Shown here: in pieces, positions 8,101-14,858 of the stretch | How the letters are laid out: every line of letters begins with the position of its first letter | Position numbering within the stretch: the first letter of the stretch is position 1 | Origin: Bacillota bacterium | Lineage (GTDB): Bacteria; Bacillota; Clostridia; Christensenellales; Aristaeellaceae | DNA: 39,582 bases | Direction: 5' to 3' | NCBI GenBank assembly: GCA_023435435.1 | Contig: JAEYRW010000117.1 | Coordinates: forward strand, 1 to 39,582 | The notes under the pieces: generated by a model | What the model was told of the DNA's origin: nothing | The model's database searches: none | What the model saw: only the letters and a program-made list of their open reading frames with translations | Position numbers and translations under genes: made by a program

Positions 8101-8946
8101 TCACCCGCGTCCGCCGCGATTGCCGCCGCCCCGGTGCGGGTCGCGCCCGCCGGGCCGCCCCGACGGGCCCTTGCCCCCGAAGCCGCCGGGCTTCCCGGGG
8201 GAAGCGGGCTTGCCGCCCCTGCCTTCTGGCCTGCCTGACGTACCGGGCTTGCCGCCAAAGCCGCCGGACCGCCCGGACGAACCCGGCCTCCTGCCCGGCT
8301 TGGGTGCGAAGCTGCTGAACCGCCCGCCCGGCCTTTCCTCCGCTCCCTCGTCCGGCCTCCTGTCGGGGGCGGACCTTCCGCCGGGGGCGGACCTTCCGCT
8401 GGGGGCGGACCTTCCGCCGGGGGCGGTATCTCTGTTGGGCGTGAAGCGCGCGGGCCTGTTGTCCGGGCCGGAACGCCGCTCGGGAACGGGCTTTTCGCCG
8501 GGGGCAGGCCTTCCGCCGGGGGCAGGCCTTCCGCCGGGGACGGACCTTCCGCCGGGGGCAGGCCTTCCGCCGGACCCGGGGCGGCCGCCCGGGCGCGGAC
8601 CGGGCTTGCGGGGCGGGCGGGCGCCGTCGAAGGAACGGGGCGGGACCCGCTCCATATCCCGGGGCGGGCGCGGCACCATTTCCCCGGGGCGCTTGGGCAT
8701 GAACCGGGGTCGATAGTGCGGCATCGGAGGACGAAAGAGCAGGACCGGGGAAAACCGAAGGGCAAACCGATCGATCTCCATGGCATAAAAGCCCTGATCC
8801 ATGAGGTAATCCATGTCGATCATGTCGAGCTCCGTCTCGGAAATCTGCTGCGCGTGGCTGGGATCATCGGTCAGAACCATGCGTTCAATGTCGGAGACGT
8901 AGTCATAGTATCCGTTGCCGATCTCCCTGCCCAGTAAAAAGTACAT
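8101..8946 (-). CDS. Gly/Pro/Arg-rich low-complexity protein
   Basis: A 281-residue protein of unknown function. Residues 1-~75 are ordinary sequence with many acidic and aromatic residues (YYDYVSDIERMV, DMIDMDYLMDQG). From ~75 on it is almost entirely Gly, Pro, Arg, Ser and Ala, with hexapeptide repeats such as GGRPAP and GGRSAP. The tail is richer in Gly and Lys/Arg (GGFGGK, RGGGNRGGRG). The C-terminal two thirds is predicted disordered, strongly basic and RGG-like, which in other proteins often binds RNA or polyanions; that role is inference. No signal peptide or membrane helix is visible. It is the last gene of the five-gene operon, starting 6 nt after the GtrA stop with GAGAGGTGA as binding site. 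Real translation is likely because of the binding site and because the reading frame is open through the repeats. Confidence 0.72.
   Translation of the reverse strand: MYFLLGREIGNGYYDYVSDIERMVLTDDPSHAQQISETELDMIDMDYLMDQGFYAMEIDRFALRFSPVLLFRPPMPHYRPRFMPKRPGEMVPRPPRDMERVPPRSFDGARPPRKPGPRPGGRPGSGGRPAPGGRSVPGGRPAPGGRPAPGEKPVPERRSGPDNRPARFTPNRDTAPGGRSAPSGRSAPGGRSAPDRRPDEGAEERPGGRFSSFAPKPGRRPGSSGRSGGFGGKPGTSGRPEGRGGKPASPGKPGGFGGKGPSGRPGGRDPHRGGGNRGGRG
8365..8426. repeat. 18-bp coding tandem repeat, array 1
   Basis: The unit GGGGGCGGACCTTCCGCC occurs three times at 8365-8418 plus an 8-bp partial copy. It encodes the hexapeptide GGRSAP (minus strand) in the Gly/Pro/Arg-rich protein. Being a multiple of three, it can expand or contract without a frameshift. 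Confidence 0.9.
8482..8571. repeat. 18-bp coding tandem repeat, array 2
   Basis: Five consecutive 18-bp units, the first diverged, of the type GGGGGCAGGCCTTCCGCC, encoding GGRPAP-like hexapeptides. It is about 55 bp from array 1 and clearly the same ancestral unit. Confidence 0.9.
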
Positions 8947-8952
8947 GTGAGA

Positions 8953-9441
8953 TCACCTCTCGCCCTTCGACTTTGCGAATATCCAAAGCTTGCTGAACAC
9001 GTAGTTGAGCACGATCACCACCACCTGCATGATGAGCTTGGCGATGTCCTCTCCGTTGATCTCATACCCGAGGAGCGCCCGGCTGAACCGTCCGAAGCCC
9101 ATGAGGTCGTTCATGATGTACAGGCCCAGAATCTCGACGCCCAAGGAGAACACCCGCGCGGCATAAAAGCTCGCGACCTCGCGCAGAACAAGCCGCTTTT
9201 CCCAGGACCTGCTCTTGAAGACGAGCAGCTTGTTGGTGAGGTACGCGAACGCCACGGCCGCCAGCCAGGCAATGACGCTCGCCAGCGCGTACGCCCGAAT
9301 CGTCACGAACCCGAACAGGCTCGCTTCCCAGCCGCTCCCCAGCGCGTAATAGATCGGGAAATAGACGGCGAAATTGACGGCCGTCGTCAGAACCCCGAAG
9401 ACCACATACAAAACCAGTTCGCGCATTCGTTCCCTGTTCAA
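8953..9441 (-). CDS. GtrA-like membrane protein
   Basis: A 162-residue protein with four predicted membrane helices (about residues 8-33, 45-73, 95-117 and 133-153). It has the GtrA-family patterns YVVFGVLTTAVNFAVY near the start and FAYLTNKLLVFKSRSW after helix 2. GtrA proteins are thought to help move lipid-linked sugars across the membrane or to accompany glycosyltransferases. The start is TTG, overlapping the previous stop (TTGA). It is supported by a strong GGAGGTG six bases upstream; the first ATG (9426) has only a weak site. It is the fourth gene of the 12279-to-8101 operon. Confidence 0.9.
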   Translation of the reverse strand: MNRERMRELVLYVVFGVLTTAVNFAVYFPIYYALGSGWEASLFGFVTIRAYALASVIAWLAAVAFAYLTNKLLVFKSRSWEKRLVLREVASFYAARVFSLGVEILGLYIMNDLMGFGRFSRALLGYEINGEDIAKLIMQVVVIVLNYVFSKLWIFAKSKGER

Positions 9442-10583
9442 GCGCGCACCTCCGTCAACTCGGTCAATCTCATCCCGTCCTCCGGAATCGCCGCGCGCAT
9501 GTGGCGCGCCGTTTCGGAAAGCGTCTCAAGCAGCGCGTAGGGCGAATCCATGGTGCCGCAAAATACCTCGACCGTGACCGCGATCTCGCGGCACCTGGGC
9601 GGCATCCCGGGCCTCTCGGGCGCCTCGTAGGAATCCCGAACGGCCTCGAGTACCTTTTTGACGTCGATGATCCCCTTTTTGTTGTATTCCTCCGTGAACG
9701 GCCTGTGCGCGGAGGCGTTGTTGTCCGTCTGCTGCATGTGGATGATGGGCGAATAGCAGCCGAAACGAGAAAGCCACGCGTAGGGATCGGAATCCTCGAT
9801 GGAATCCGCGAAAAGCTGGGGATTTTGCGCGATGTCGTCCATGACCGCGCTTACCTCCCCCTTGAGGAGCATTTCGTGCGCGCGCGCGGTGCCCACCCAA
9901 ATTTTGCCGCGCGTTCCGGCAAACTCCTTCACCCGCTCCGCCGTCGGCCTCAAAAACCGCTTCTGGCCCGCCATGTGCCCCACGTCCACGGTGAGATAGG
10001 TCGGATAACCCGCCAGCTGATACGTCTTTTCGAGGGTATCCCACGCGCCCCGGAGCGTCCAGGGGTACATGTGCGGCGTGTACATATTCTCGAGGGACAC
10101 GTACTCCACACCCGCCCGCCGCGCGTGGCGGGCGATGTCCGCAACGCCCTCGTAAAGTTCCCCGATCTTTTCTTGGTACGCCTGCTGCGACTGAATGTCC
10201 GGCTGCATGAAGCCGTGGGCGTAATAACCCAGTCCCGCCCCCACGCCCGCCGCCGCGTCTACCATGGGCTTGAACCAGTCCTCGATGAAGCGCCGCCTGA
10301 CCCGCGCGTCGGGATGCGCGAGACCGAGGGTCGTGTATGTGCCGTGTCCGGAATAAAGGTTCACCACCTTCGCGCCGGTCTCCGCCATCTGGGCGTTCAC
10401 AGTTTTCACCCAATCCCGCATGTAATCAGGCCCCATGTAGAGGGGGTCCGCTTCCGTGTCGGCGCTTGCCTCGATGCAGCGGTAGCCGCAGTCGAGGGAT
10501 TGCAGCATCCAGTCGCGGGGCTCGGTCCAGCGCTTGTACCCGTAGCAGTTGTCCACCGCAAGGGATATCTTCGGATCAATCAT
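9438..10583 (-). CDS. TIM-barrel sugar isomerase/epimerase-like protein
   Basis: A 381-residue member of the xylose-isomerase-like TIM-barrel superfamily (AP endonuclease 2 fold). The four expected metal-ligand regions are visible: VSLENMYTPH (Glu), TVDVGHMAGQ (Asp/His), IIHMQQTDN (His), and TVEVFCG near the end (Glu). It probably isomerises or epimerises a sugar or sugar phosphate; the substrate is unknown. It is longer than most relatives (260-300 residues), with extra sequence between the fifth barrel strand and the end. The ATG at 10583 overlaps the upstream stop (ATGA) and has GGAG in front. A longer in-frame reading upstream lies inside the PHP gene and is rejected. It is the third gene of the five-gene operon. 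Confidence 0.85.
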   Translation of the reverse strand: MIDPKISLAVDNCYGYKRWTEPRDWMLQSLDCGYRCIEASADTEADPLYMGPDYMRDWVKTVNAQMAETGAKVVNLYSGHGTYTTLGLAHPDARVRRRFIEDWFKPMVDAAAGVGAGLGYYAHGFMQPDIQSQQAYQEKIGELYEGVADIARHARRAGVEYVSLENMYTPHMYPWTLRGAWDTLEKTYQLAGYPTYLTVDVGHMAGQKRFLRPTAERVKEFAGTRGKIWVGTARAHEMLLKGEVSAVMDDIAQNPQLFADSIEDSDPYAWLSRFGCYSPIIHMQQTDNNASAHRPFTEEYNKKGIIDVKKVLEAVRDSYEAPERPGMPPRCREIAVTVEVFCGTMDSPYALLETLSETARHMRAAIPEDGMRLTELTEVRA

Positions 10584-11509
10584 GCTTTTTCTCCGTCCAG
10601 AAAGATGGGGTTCGTCCACGCGCGGCGCCCGTTTTCGTCCACCACGGTGGCGCGCAGGTACTTTGCCTCCGGCCGCAGGCGCACCTTCGCCTCGGTAATG
10701 AGCCCGTCCTCGCCGCGCACCACCTGATTGGGGCGCACGCCATTCATGAAGCAGATGAATTTCACCGGCGAGCATTTGACAAAGGCCATGTCCCCCTCCA
10801 CCCGGAAATCTTCAATCTCCGGTTCGCAGGAGGAATAAAAATCTCCGCGCCCCAGGGCCGCGAGAATCGAATTCACGTCGTTTTCCGCGCGCACCATCAC
10901 CCAGCCGTGGCCGTGCTGGTTCATGGGATGCCCGTCGTCCACCGCCACGCCGAAGATGCGCCGTCCGCCCGCGAGCAGCTCGTCCCAGCCCCAGGCGTTT
11001 GTGTCCATGTCGTTCTCGAACGCGCAGCCCGTGTTCCAGATCTCCATGGCGAAGTGCCCCCGCATGTCCTCGTAGGCGCGGGCGGGCGTGCGGCTCCAGT
11101 CCGGGTGACAATAGAAGGTCATGTTGCCGTTTTCATGCAGAAAATCCAACAGCGGCTGAAACTCGTACTGGTCGCGCACCAGCCCGGACTCGAACTTCTC
11201 GTCCTGAGAAAAGCCGTTGCCGTCCTCCTTGCGCGGGCCGATGGCCACCGTGTGGAAGCACATCCCGGCATCGGTGGAAATGTCCCGGTCCATCTCCATG
11301 CCGGGAATGAGGGTCAACCCCGTCTCCGGCGCGAAGTTCTTGAAGTTGTAATTCCTGTGATCGGTAATTGCCAGAAAATCGTAGCCCTTCCGGGCATAGA
11401 GGCGCATCACTTCCTCGGGCGTGCCCTTGCCGTCTGAGCGCGTGGTGTGTACGTGAAGGCCGCCCTTGAGAAGCTTCTCCGGCCCCGAAAACGCTCCCTG
11501 CCGTGTCAT
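10580..11509 (-). CDS. PHP-domain phosphoesterase-like protein
   Basis: A 309-residue PHP domain protein. The metal motifs are present: LHVH (His19/His21), SDG (Asp26), AITDH (Asp50/His51), YCHPDWS near residue 140, and VAVDDGHPMNQH near 200. PHP proteins are metal-dependent phosphoesterases or hydrolases; this one is a stand-alone domain, unlike DNA polymerase PHP modules. The last ~80 residues look like a beta-rich C-terminal domain. The start at 11509 has GGAGAGGGAAT in front and sits 11 nt after the SDR stop. The stop overlaps the next start. Substrate unknown; the neighbours suggest a sugar phosphate or nucleotide sugar. Confidence 0.88.
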   Translation of the reverse strand: MTRQGAFSGPEKLLKGGLHVHTTRSDGKGTPEEVMRLYARKGYDFLAITDHRNYNFKNFAPETGLTLIPGMEMDRDISTDAGMCFHTVAIGPRKEDGNGFSQDEKFESGLVRDQYEFQPLLDFLHENGNMTFYCHPDWSRTPARAYEDMRGHFAMEIWNTGCAFENDMDTNAWGWDELLAGGRRIFGVAVDDGHPMNQHGHGWVMVRAENDVNSILAALGRGDFYSSCEPEIEDFRVEGDMAFVKCSPVKFICFMNGVRPNQVVRGEDGLITEAKVRLRPEAKYLRATVVDENGRRAWTNPIFLDGEKA

Positions 11510-11520
11510 ATTCCCTCTCC

Positions 11521-12279
11521 TTACGTGCGCGCGAACCACATCAAGATCGTATCGGGCAGAAGCGCGCTTAAAATTCTGTACACCTTGTAAAAGACCCCCG
11601 GCGTGTAGACAGGCAGTCTGCGCTTGGCCGCGCGAAGCGCGCCTTGGGCAACGCGCTCCGTCCGGACGCGGGGTAAAAGCCGAAAAGCCGTCGAATTTCC
11701 CGCGATGTGCCCCACTGCAAGGAATTCCGTGGACATGGGGCCAGGACAGACGGCCGTGACGGAAATGCCGCGAGGCAGAAGCTCCATGCCCAGCGCGCGG
11801 CTGAATGCCCTGACGTAGTACTTGGTGGCGCTGTACACCGCCATCCGCGCATTGGGAACGAAGGACGCGATGGACGAGATATTGACGATCCGCCCGCCCC
11901 GCTTCATGTACGAAAGCGTCAGGTGCGTGATGGCGGTCAGTCCCCGGCAATTGAGGTCGATCATGCCCAGCTGCTCGGACATCTCCGCGCTGCCGAAGTC
12001 CCCCAGCATGCCGTAGCCCGCGTTGTTGACCAAAAGCGAGACCTCGGGCTCCCTGTCCCGCAGCGCTTTCTGGTACAGGGAAAGTCCTCCGCCGGAGGCC
12101 AGGTCGAGGGCCAGAATCCGGCAGTTGGTGCCCGATAGTTCCTCCGCGAGCGCGCTGAGCCGCTCCTCGCGCCGGGCGACGAGCCAAACCTCCTCAATTT
12201 CGGGAAACGCGTCGGTGACCCTGCGGGCCATCTCCTGACCAAGGCCGGAGGACGCGCCGGTGATGATTGCGGTCTTCAT
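11521..12279 (-). CDS. Short-chain dehydrogenase/reductase (SDR)
   Basis: A 252-residue classical SDR that oxidises or reduces an alcohol/ketone with NAD(P). The nucleotide loop TGASSGLG is at residues 7-14, NNAG at 85-88, the catalytic Ser at 135/136 (NISS), and YSATK gives Tyr149/Lys153. PGPMSTEF follows. A C-terminal hydrophobic stretch (VYRILSALLPDTILMWF) resembles SDRs associated with membrane or lipid substrates. The start has GGAGG six bases before the ATG. It is the first gene of the five-gene operon, with the promoter at 12318-12346. Substrate not identifiable. Confidence 0.92.
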   Translation of the reverse strand: MKTAIITGASSGLGQEMARRVTDAFPEIEEVWLVARREERLSALAEELSGTNCRILALDLASGGGLSLYQKALRDREPEVSLLVNNAGYGMLGDFGSAEMSEQLGMIDLNCRGLTAITHLTLSYMKRGGRIVNISSIASFVPNARMAVYSATKYYVRAFSRALGMELLPRGISVTAVCPGPMSTEFLAVGHIAGNSTAFRLLPRVRTERVAQGALRAAKRRLPVYTPGVFYKVYRILSALLPDTILMWFART

Positions 12280-12317
12280 GAATGCCTCCAGGGGCTATTG
12301 TTCACTGTTTCTGGTTA

Positions 12318-12346
12318 ATTATAACACTCCTGTCCTCCGCAAGCAA
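12318..12346 (-). promoter_or_regulatory. Promoter of the SDR-PHP-isomerase-GtrA operon
   Basis: On the minus strand TTGCTT (12341-12346) and a perfect TATAAT (12318-12323) have a 17-bp spacer, about 40 bp upstream of the SDR start. It is divergent from the flavodiiron promoter, with which it shares a roughly 170-bp intergenic space. Confidence 0.75.
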
Positions 12347-12355
12347 CTTCCAATA

Positions 12356-12384
12356 TTGACGCGGGGCCAGTTTCGTTGCATAAT
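12356..12384 (+). promoter_or_regulatory. Promoter of the flavodiiron gene
   Basis: TTGACG (12356-12361), 17-bp spacer, CATAAT (12379-12384). Transcription would start near 12391, leaving a leader of about 60 nt before the ATG at 12451. Confidence 0.75.
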
Positions 12385-12450
12385 AAGGAGGCGGCATTGA
12401 TTTTCGTCGATCCCGCGCAACTTTTTTACCGATTCGACAGGAGGTGCGAC

Positions 12451-14280
12451 ATGTACTGCACGTACGATATTTCAAAGGACCTTGTGTGGGTGGGCGTCAA
12501 CGACCGAAGACTCGCGCTCTTCGAAAACGTTTATCCCATTCCCGACGGCATTTCCTACAACGCCTTTCTCCTGCGGGGCGAAAAGACGGTGCTCTTTGAT
12601 TCCGTGGATCGCGGCGCGGCGGGGCAGTTCATCGAGAACGTCGAGCATGCCCTGGACGGGCGCAGACTCGACTATGTTGTGGTCAGCCACATGGAGCCCG
12701 ACCACGCGGCCACCCTCGCGGAAGTGGCACTGCGCCATCCCGAGGCGAAGTTCGTGGTCAACGAAAAGGCGCTTCAGATGCTCGGCCAGTTCTTCGACTT
12801 CGATTTCGCGTCCCGCGCCCACCTGGTGGAGGAGGGTTCGACCCTGGACATCGGCGGCCATCTGCTCACCTTCCTCATGGCCCCCATGGTCCATTGGCCG
12901 GAGGTCATGGTCACCTACGATTCCACGGACAAGCTGCTCTTCTCCGCGGACGCGTTCGGCACCTTCGGCGCGCTCTCGGGAAACATGTTCGCGGACGAGG
13001 CGGAATTCGACATGTCCGAGGCCCGCAGGTATTACGCGAACATCGTCGGAAAGTACGGCCAGCAGACCCAGGCCATTCTCGGCAAGGTCGCGAACCTCGA
13101 AATCAAATACCTGCTTCCGCTGCACGGGCCGGTCTGGAGAAAGGGCATCGACCGGTACCTCAACAAGTACATGAAGTGGGCGACCTACACGCCCGAGGAA
13201 AGCGCCGTGGTCATCGCTTACGGCACCGTGTACTCCGGCACCGAGAACGCCGCGAACATCCTCGCGGTGGAACTCGCGGAGCGCGGCGTGCGGAACGTGA
13301 AGCTCTATGACGTCTCCCGCACCGATCCTTCCTACATCGTGGCGGAGGCCTTCCGCGCGAGTCATCTGGTGTTCGCCTCCGCCACCTACAACGCGGGCAT
13401 CTTCCCCCGGATGGAGACGGTAATCCTCGACCTGTGCGCCCATAACATCATGAACCGGCATGTGGCGCTCGTCGAAAACGGCTCCTGGGCGCTCTCCGCC
13501 GGCGCGAAGATGAAGGCGGCTCTGGGAAAGCAGAAAAACATCACATTCATTGGCGACACGCTGTCTGTAAAGTCCTCCGTCAAGGACGCGCAGCGGACGG
13601 GGCTTTCCGACCTCGCGGACGAAATCGTAAAGACAATGCCCAAGCCCAAACCCGTAGAGGAAATGGCTAACATCGAGCTGCAGGCGCTGTTTGATTTAAG
13701 CTATGGCCTGTACATTCTTACCGCGCGCGAGGACGGCCGCGACAACGGCTGTATCGTCAACACCGCGTGCCAGATCACGGACACCCCCCAGCGCATCGCC
13801 GTGACGGTGAACAAGGCGACACGCACCCACGAAATGATCCTGCGCACGGGCCTGTTCAACGTCTCCGTGCTCTCCACCACCGCGCCCATGGAAATCTTCC
13901 GCCACTTCGGCTTCCAGTCGGGCAAGACCGTGGACAAGTTCGAGAACCTCACGGTAAGCCGCAGCAAAAACGGACTGACCTACATTCCGTGGAACACCAA
14001 CGCGTTCATCTCCGCCAAGGTCATTCAGGTGGTGGACGTGGGCACGCATTCCATCTTCGTCGCCGAGGTTGAGGAGGCGAAGGTGCTCTCAAACGAACCC
14101 TCCTGCACCTACGATTACTACTTCAAGAACATCAAGCCTGCGCCCAAGCCCACCGGGGAGAAGAAGGCCGGCTGGGTGTGCAAGATCTGCGGCTATGTGT
14201 ACGAGGGCGACCCCCTGCCGCCCGACTACATCTGCCCCATCTGCAAGCACGGCGCGGCGGACTTTGAGAGGTTGACGTAA
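12451..14280 (+). CDS. Flavodiiron protein fused to flavin reductase and rubredoxin
   Basis: A 609-residue multidomain protein that reduces O2 (to water) or NO in anaerobes. Residues 1-~245 form the metallo-beta-lactamase diiron domain with all ligands visible: H80-x-E82-x-D84-H85, His148, Asp167 and His225. Residues ~250-395 form a flavodoxin domain (IAYGTVYSGTENAA binds FMN phosphate). Residues ~415-560 form a flavin-reductase-like domain (NTACQITDTPQRIAVTVNK). Residues ~570-609 form a rubredoxin with CKICG and CPICK. The rubredoxin supplies electrons to FMN and the diiron centre, so the fusion brings part of the electron chain into one chain. GGAGGTG just before the ATG at 12451 fixes the start; the frame is open further upstream but has no site. 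A second flavoprotein follows after one base. Confidence 0.96.
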   Translation: MYCTYDISKDLVWVGVNDRRLALFENVYPIPDGISYNAFLLRGEKTVLFDSVDRGAAGQFIENVEHALDGRRLDYVVVSHMEPDHAATLAEVALRHPEAKFVVNEKALQMLGQFFDFDFASRAHLVEEGSTLDIGGHLLTFLMAPMVHWPEVMVTYDSTDKLLFSADAFGTFGALSGNMFADEAEFDMSEARRYYANIVGKYGQQTQAILGKVANLEIKYLLPLHGPVWRKGIDRYLNKYMKWATYTPEESAVVIAYGTVYSGTENAANILAVELAERGVRNVKLYDVSRTDPSYIVAEAFRASHLVFASATYNAGIFPRMETVILDLCAHNIMNRHVALVENGSWALSAGAKMKAALGKQKNITFIGDTLSVKSSVKDAQRTGLSDLADEIVKTMPKPKPVEEMANIELQALFDLSYGLYILTAREDGRDNGCIVNTACQITDTPQRIAVTVNKATRTHEMILRTGLFNVSVLSTTAPMEIFRHFGFQSGKTVDKFENLTVSRSKNGLTYIPWNTNAFISAKVIQVVDVGTHSIFVAEVEEAKVLSNEPSCTYDYYFKNIKPAPKPTGEKKAGWVCKICGYVYEGDPLPPDYICPICKHGAADFERLT

Positions 14281-14281
14281 A

Positions 14282-14755
14282 ATGAGAAGAAAAGACCGCG
14301 AAGTGATCGACCGGGCGGATATCCTTCAAATCATGGACACCTGCGAGGTCGTGAGCCTCGCCCTCGCGGATGGGGACTGGCCCTACGTCGTCGAGCTGAA
14401 CTTCGGATACATTGAGAAGGACGGGAAACTCGCCCTCTACTTCCACGGCGCGAAAGAGGGCACGAAAATCGAGCTCATCCGCAAAAACCCCAACGCGGCG
14501 TTCGCCATGAGCTGCGACCACCTCTACGTTCCGGGCGGCACGGGCTGCTCCGCCACGTACCGCTTCTCGAGCGTGTGCGGGCGCGGAAAGATCGCCATTG
14601 TGGAGGGCGCGGAAAAACTCGAGGCGCTCACGGCGCTCATGGCCCACTACGAAAAGGACAAGGTCTACAAATTCGAAGAACAGCACGCCGCCCCGACCTG
14701 CGTTTTGAAGCTCGAGGTCGAATCCGTCTCCGGCAAGCGCAAGATCATCAAGTAG
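14282..14755 (+). CDS. Pyridoxamine 5'-phosphate oxidase-like flavoprotein
   Basis: A 157-residue protein of the split-barrel FMN-binding (PNPOx-like, NimA-like) family. MRRKDREVIDRADILQIMD at the start, VVELNFGYI, and ALYFHGAKEGTKIELIRKNP are typical of small clostridial members. It likely binds FMN and performs or shields a redox reaction; NimA relatives reduce nitroimidazoles. The start is one base after the flavodiiron stop (TAA-A-ATG) with GAGAGG upstream, so it is in the same operon. A role in oxygen or nitro-compound defence is inferred from this pairing. A terminator follows. Confidence 0.88.
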   Translation: MRRKDREVIDRADILQIMDTCEVVSLALADGDWPYVVELNFGYIEKDGKLALYFHGAKEGTKIELIRKNPNAAFAMSCDHLYVPGGTGCSATYRFSSVCGRGKIAIVEGAEKLEALTALMAHYEKDKVYKFEEQHAAPTCVLKLEVESVSGKRKIIK

Positions 14756-14766
14756 TCATGCATTTT

Positions 14767-14802
14767 CCCCGCCGATGTCAAGATATCGGCGGGGCTTCTC
14801 TT
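14767..14802 (+). terminator. Rho-independent terminator after the flavodiiron operon
   Basis: A 10-bp stem CCCCGCCGAT/ATCGGCGGGG (14767-14776 with 14785-14794) has an 8-nt loop, followed by a T-rich CTTCTCTT. It slightly overlaps the -35 of the next promoter. Confidence 0.85.
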
Positions 14803-14829
14803 GCAACCCGGGCATTTGCGCGGTAAAAT
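14801..14829 (+). promoter_or_regulatory. Promoter of the GH42 gene
   Basis: TTGCAA (14801-14806), 17-bp spacer, TAAAAT (14824-14829), 30 bp before the ATG. The leader would be short, about 20 nt. No operator-like palindrome is seen. Confidence 0.65.
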
Positions 14830-14858
14830 AATGTCAGAATGGGAAAGAGGTGGTCGTC

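Noticed and set aside
8365..8571. Possible CRISPR array
   Set aside because: Units are contiguous 18-bp coding repeats without spacers, in frame within a protein.
12472..13461. 329-residue frame opposite the flavodiiron gene
   Set aside because: The sense strand carries all diiron ligands; the antisense frame lacks a start site and motifs.
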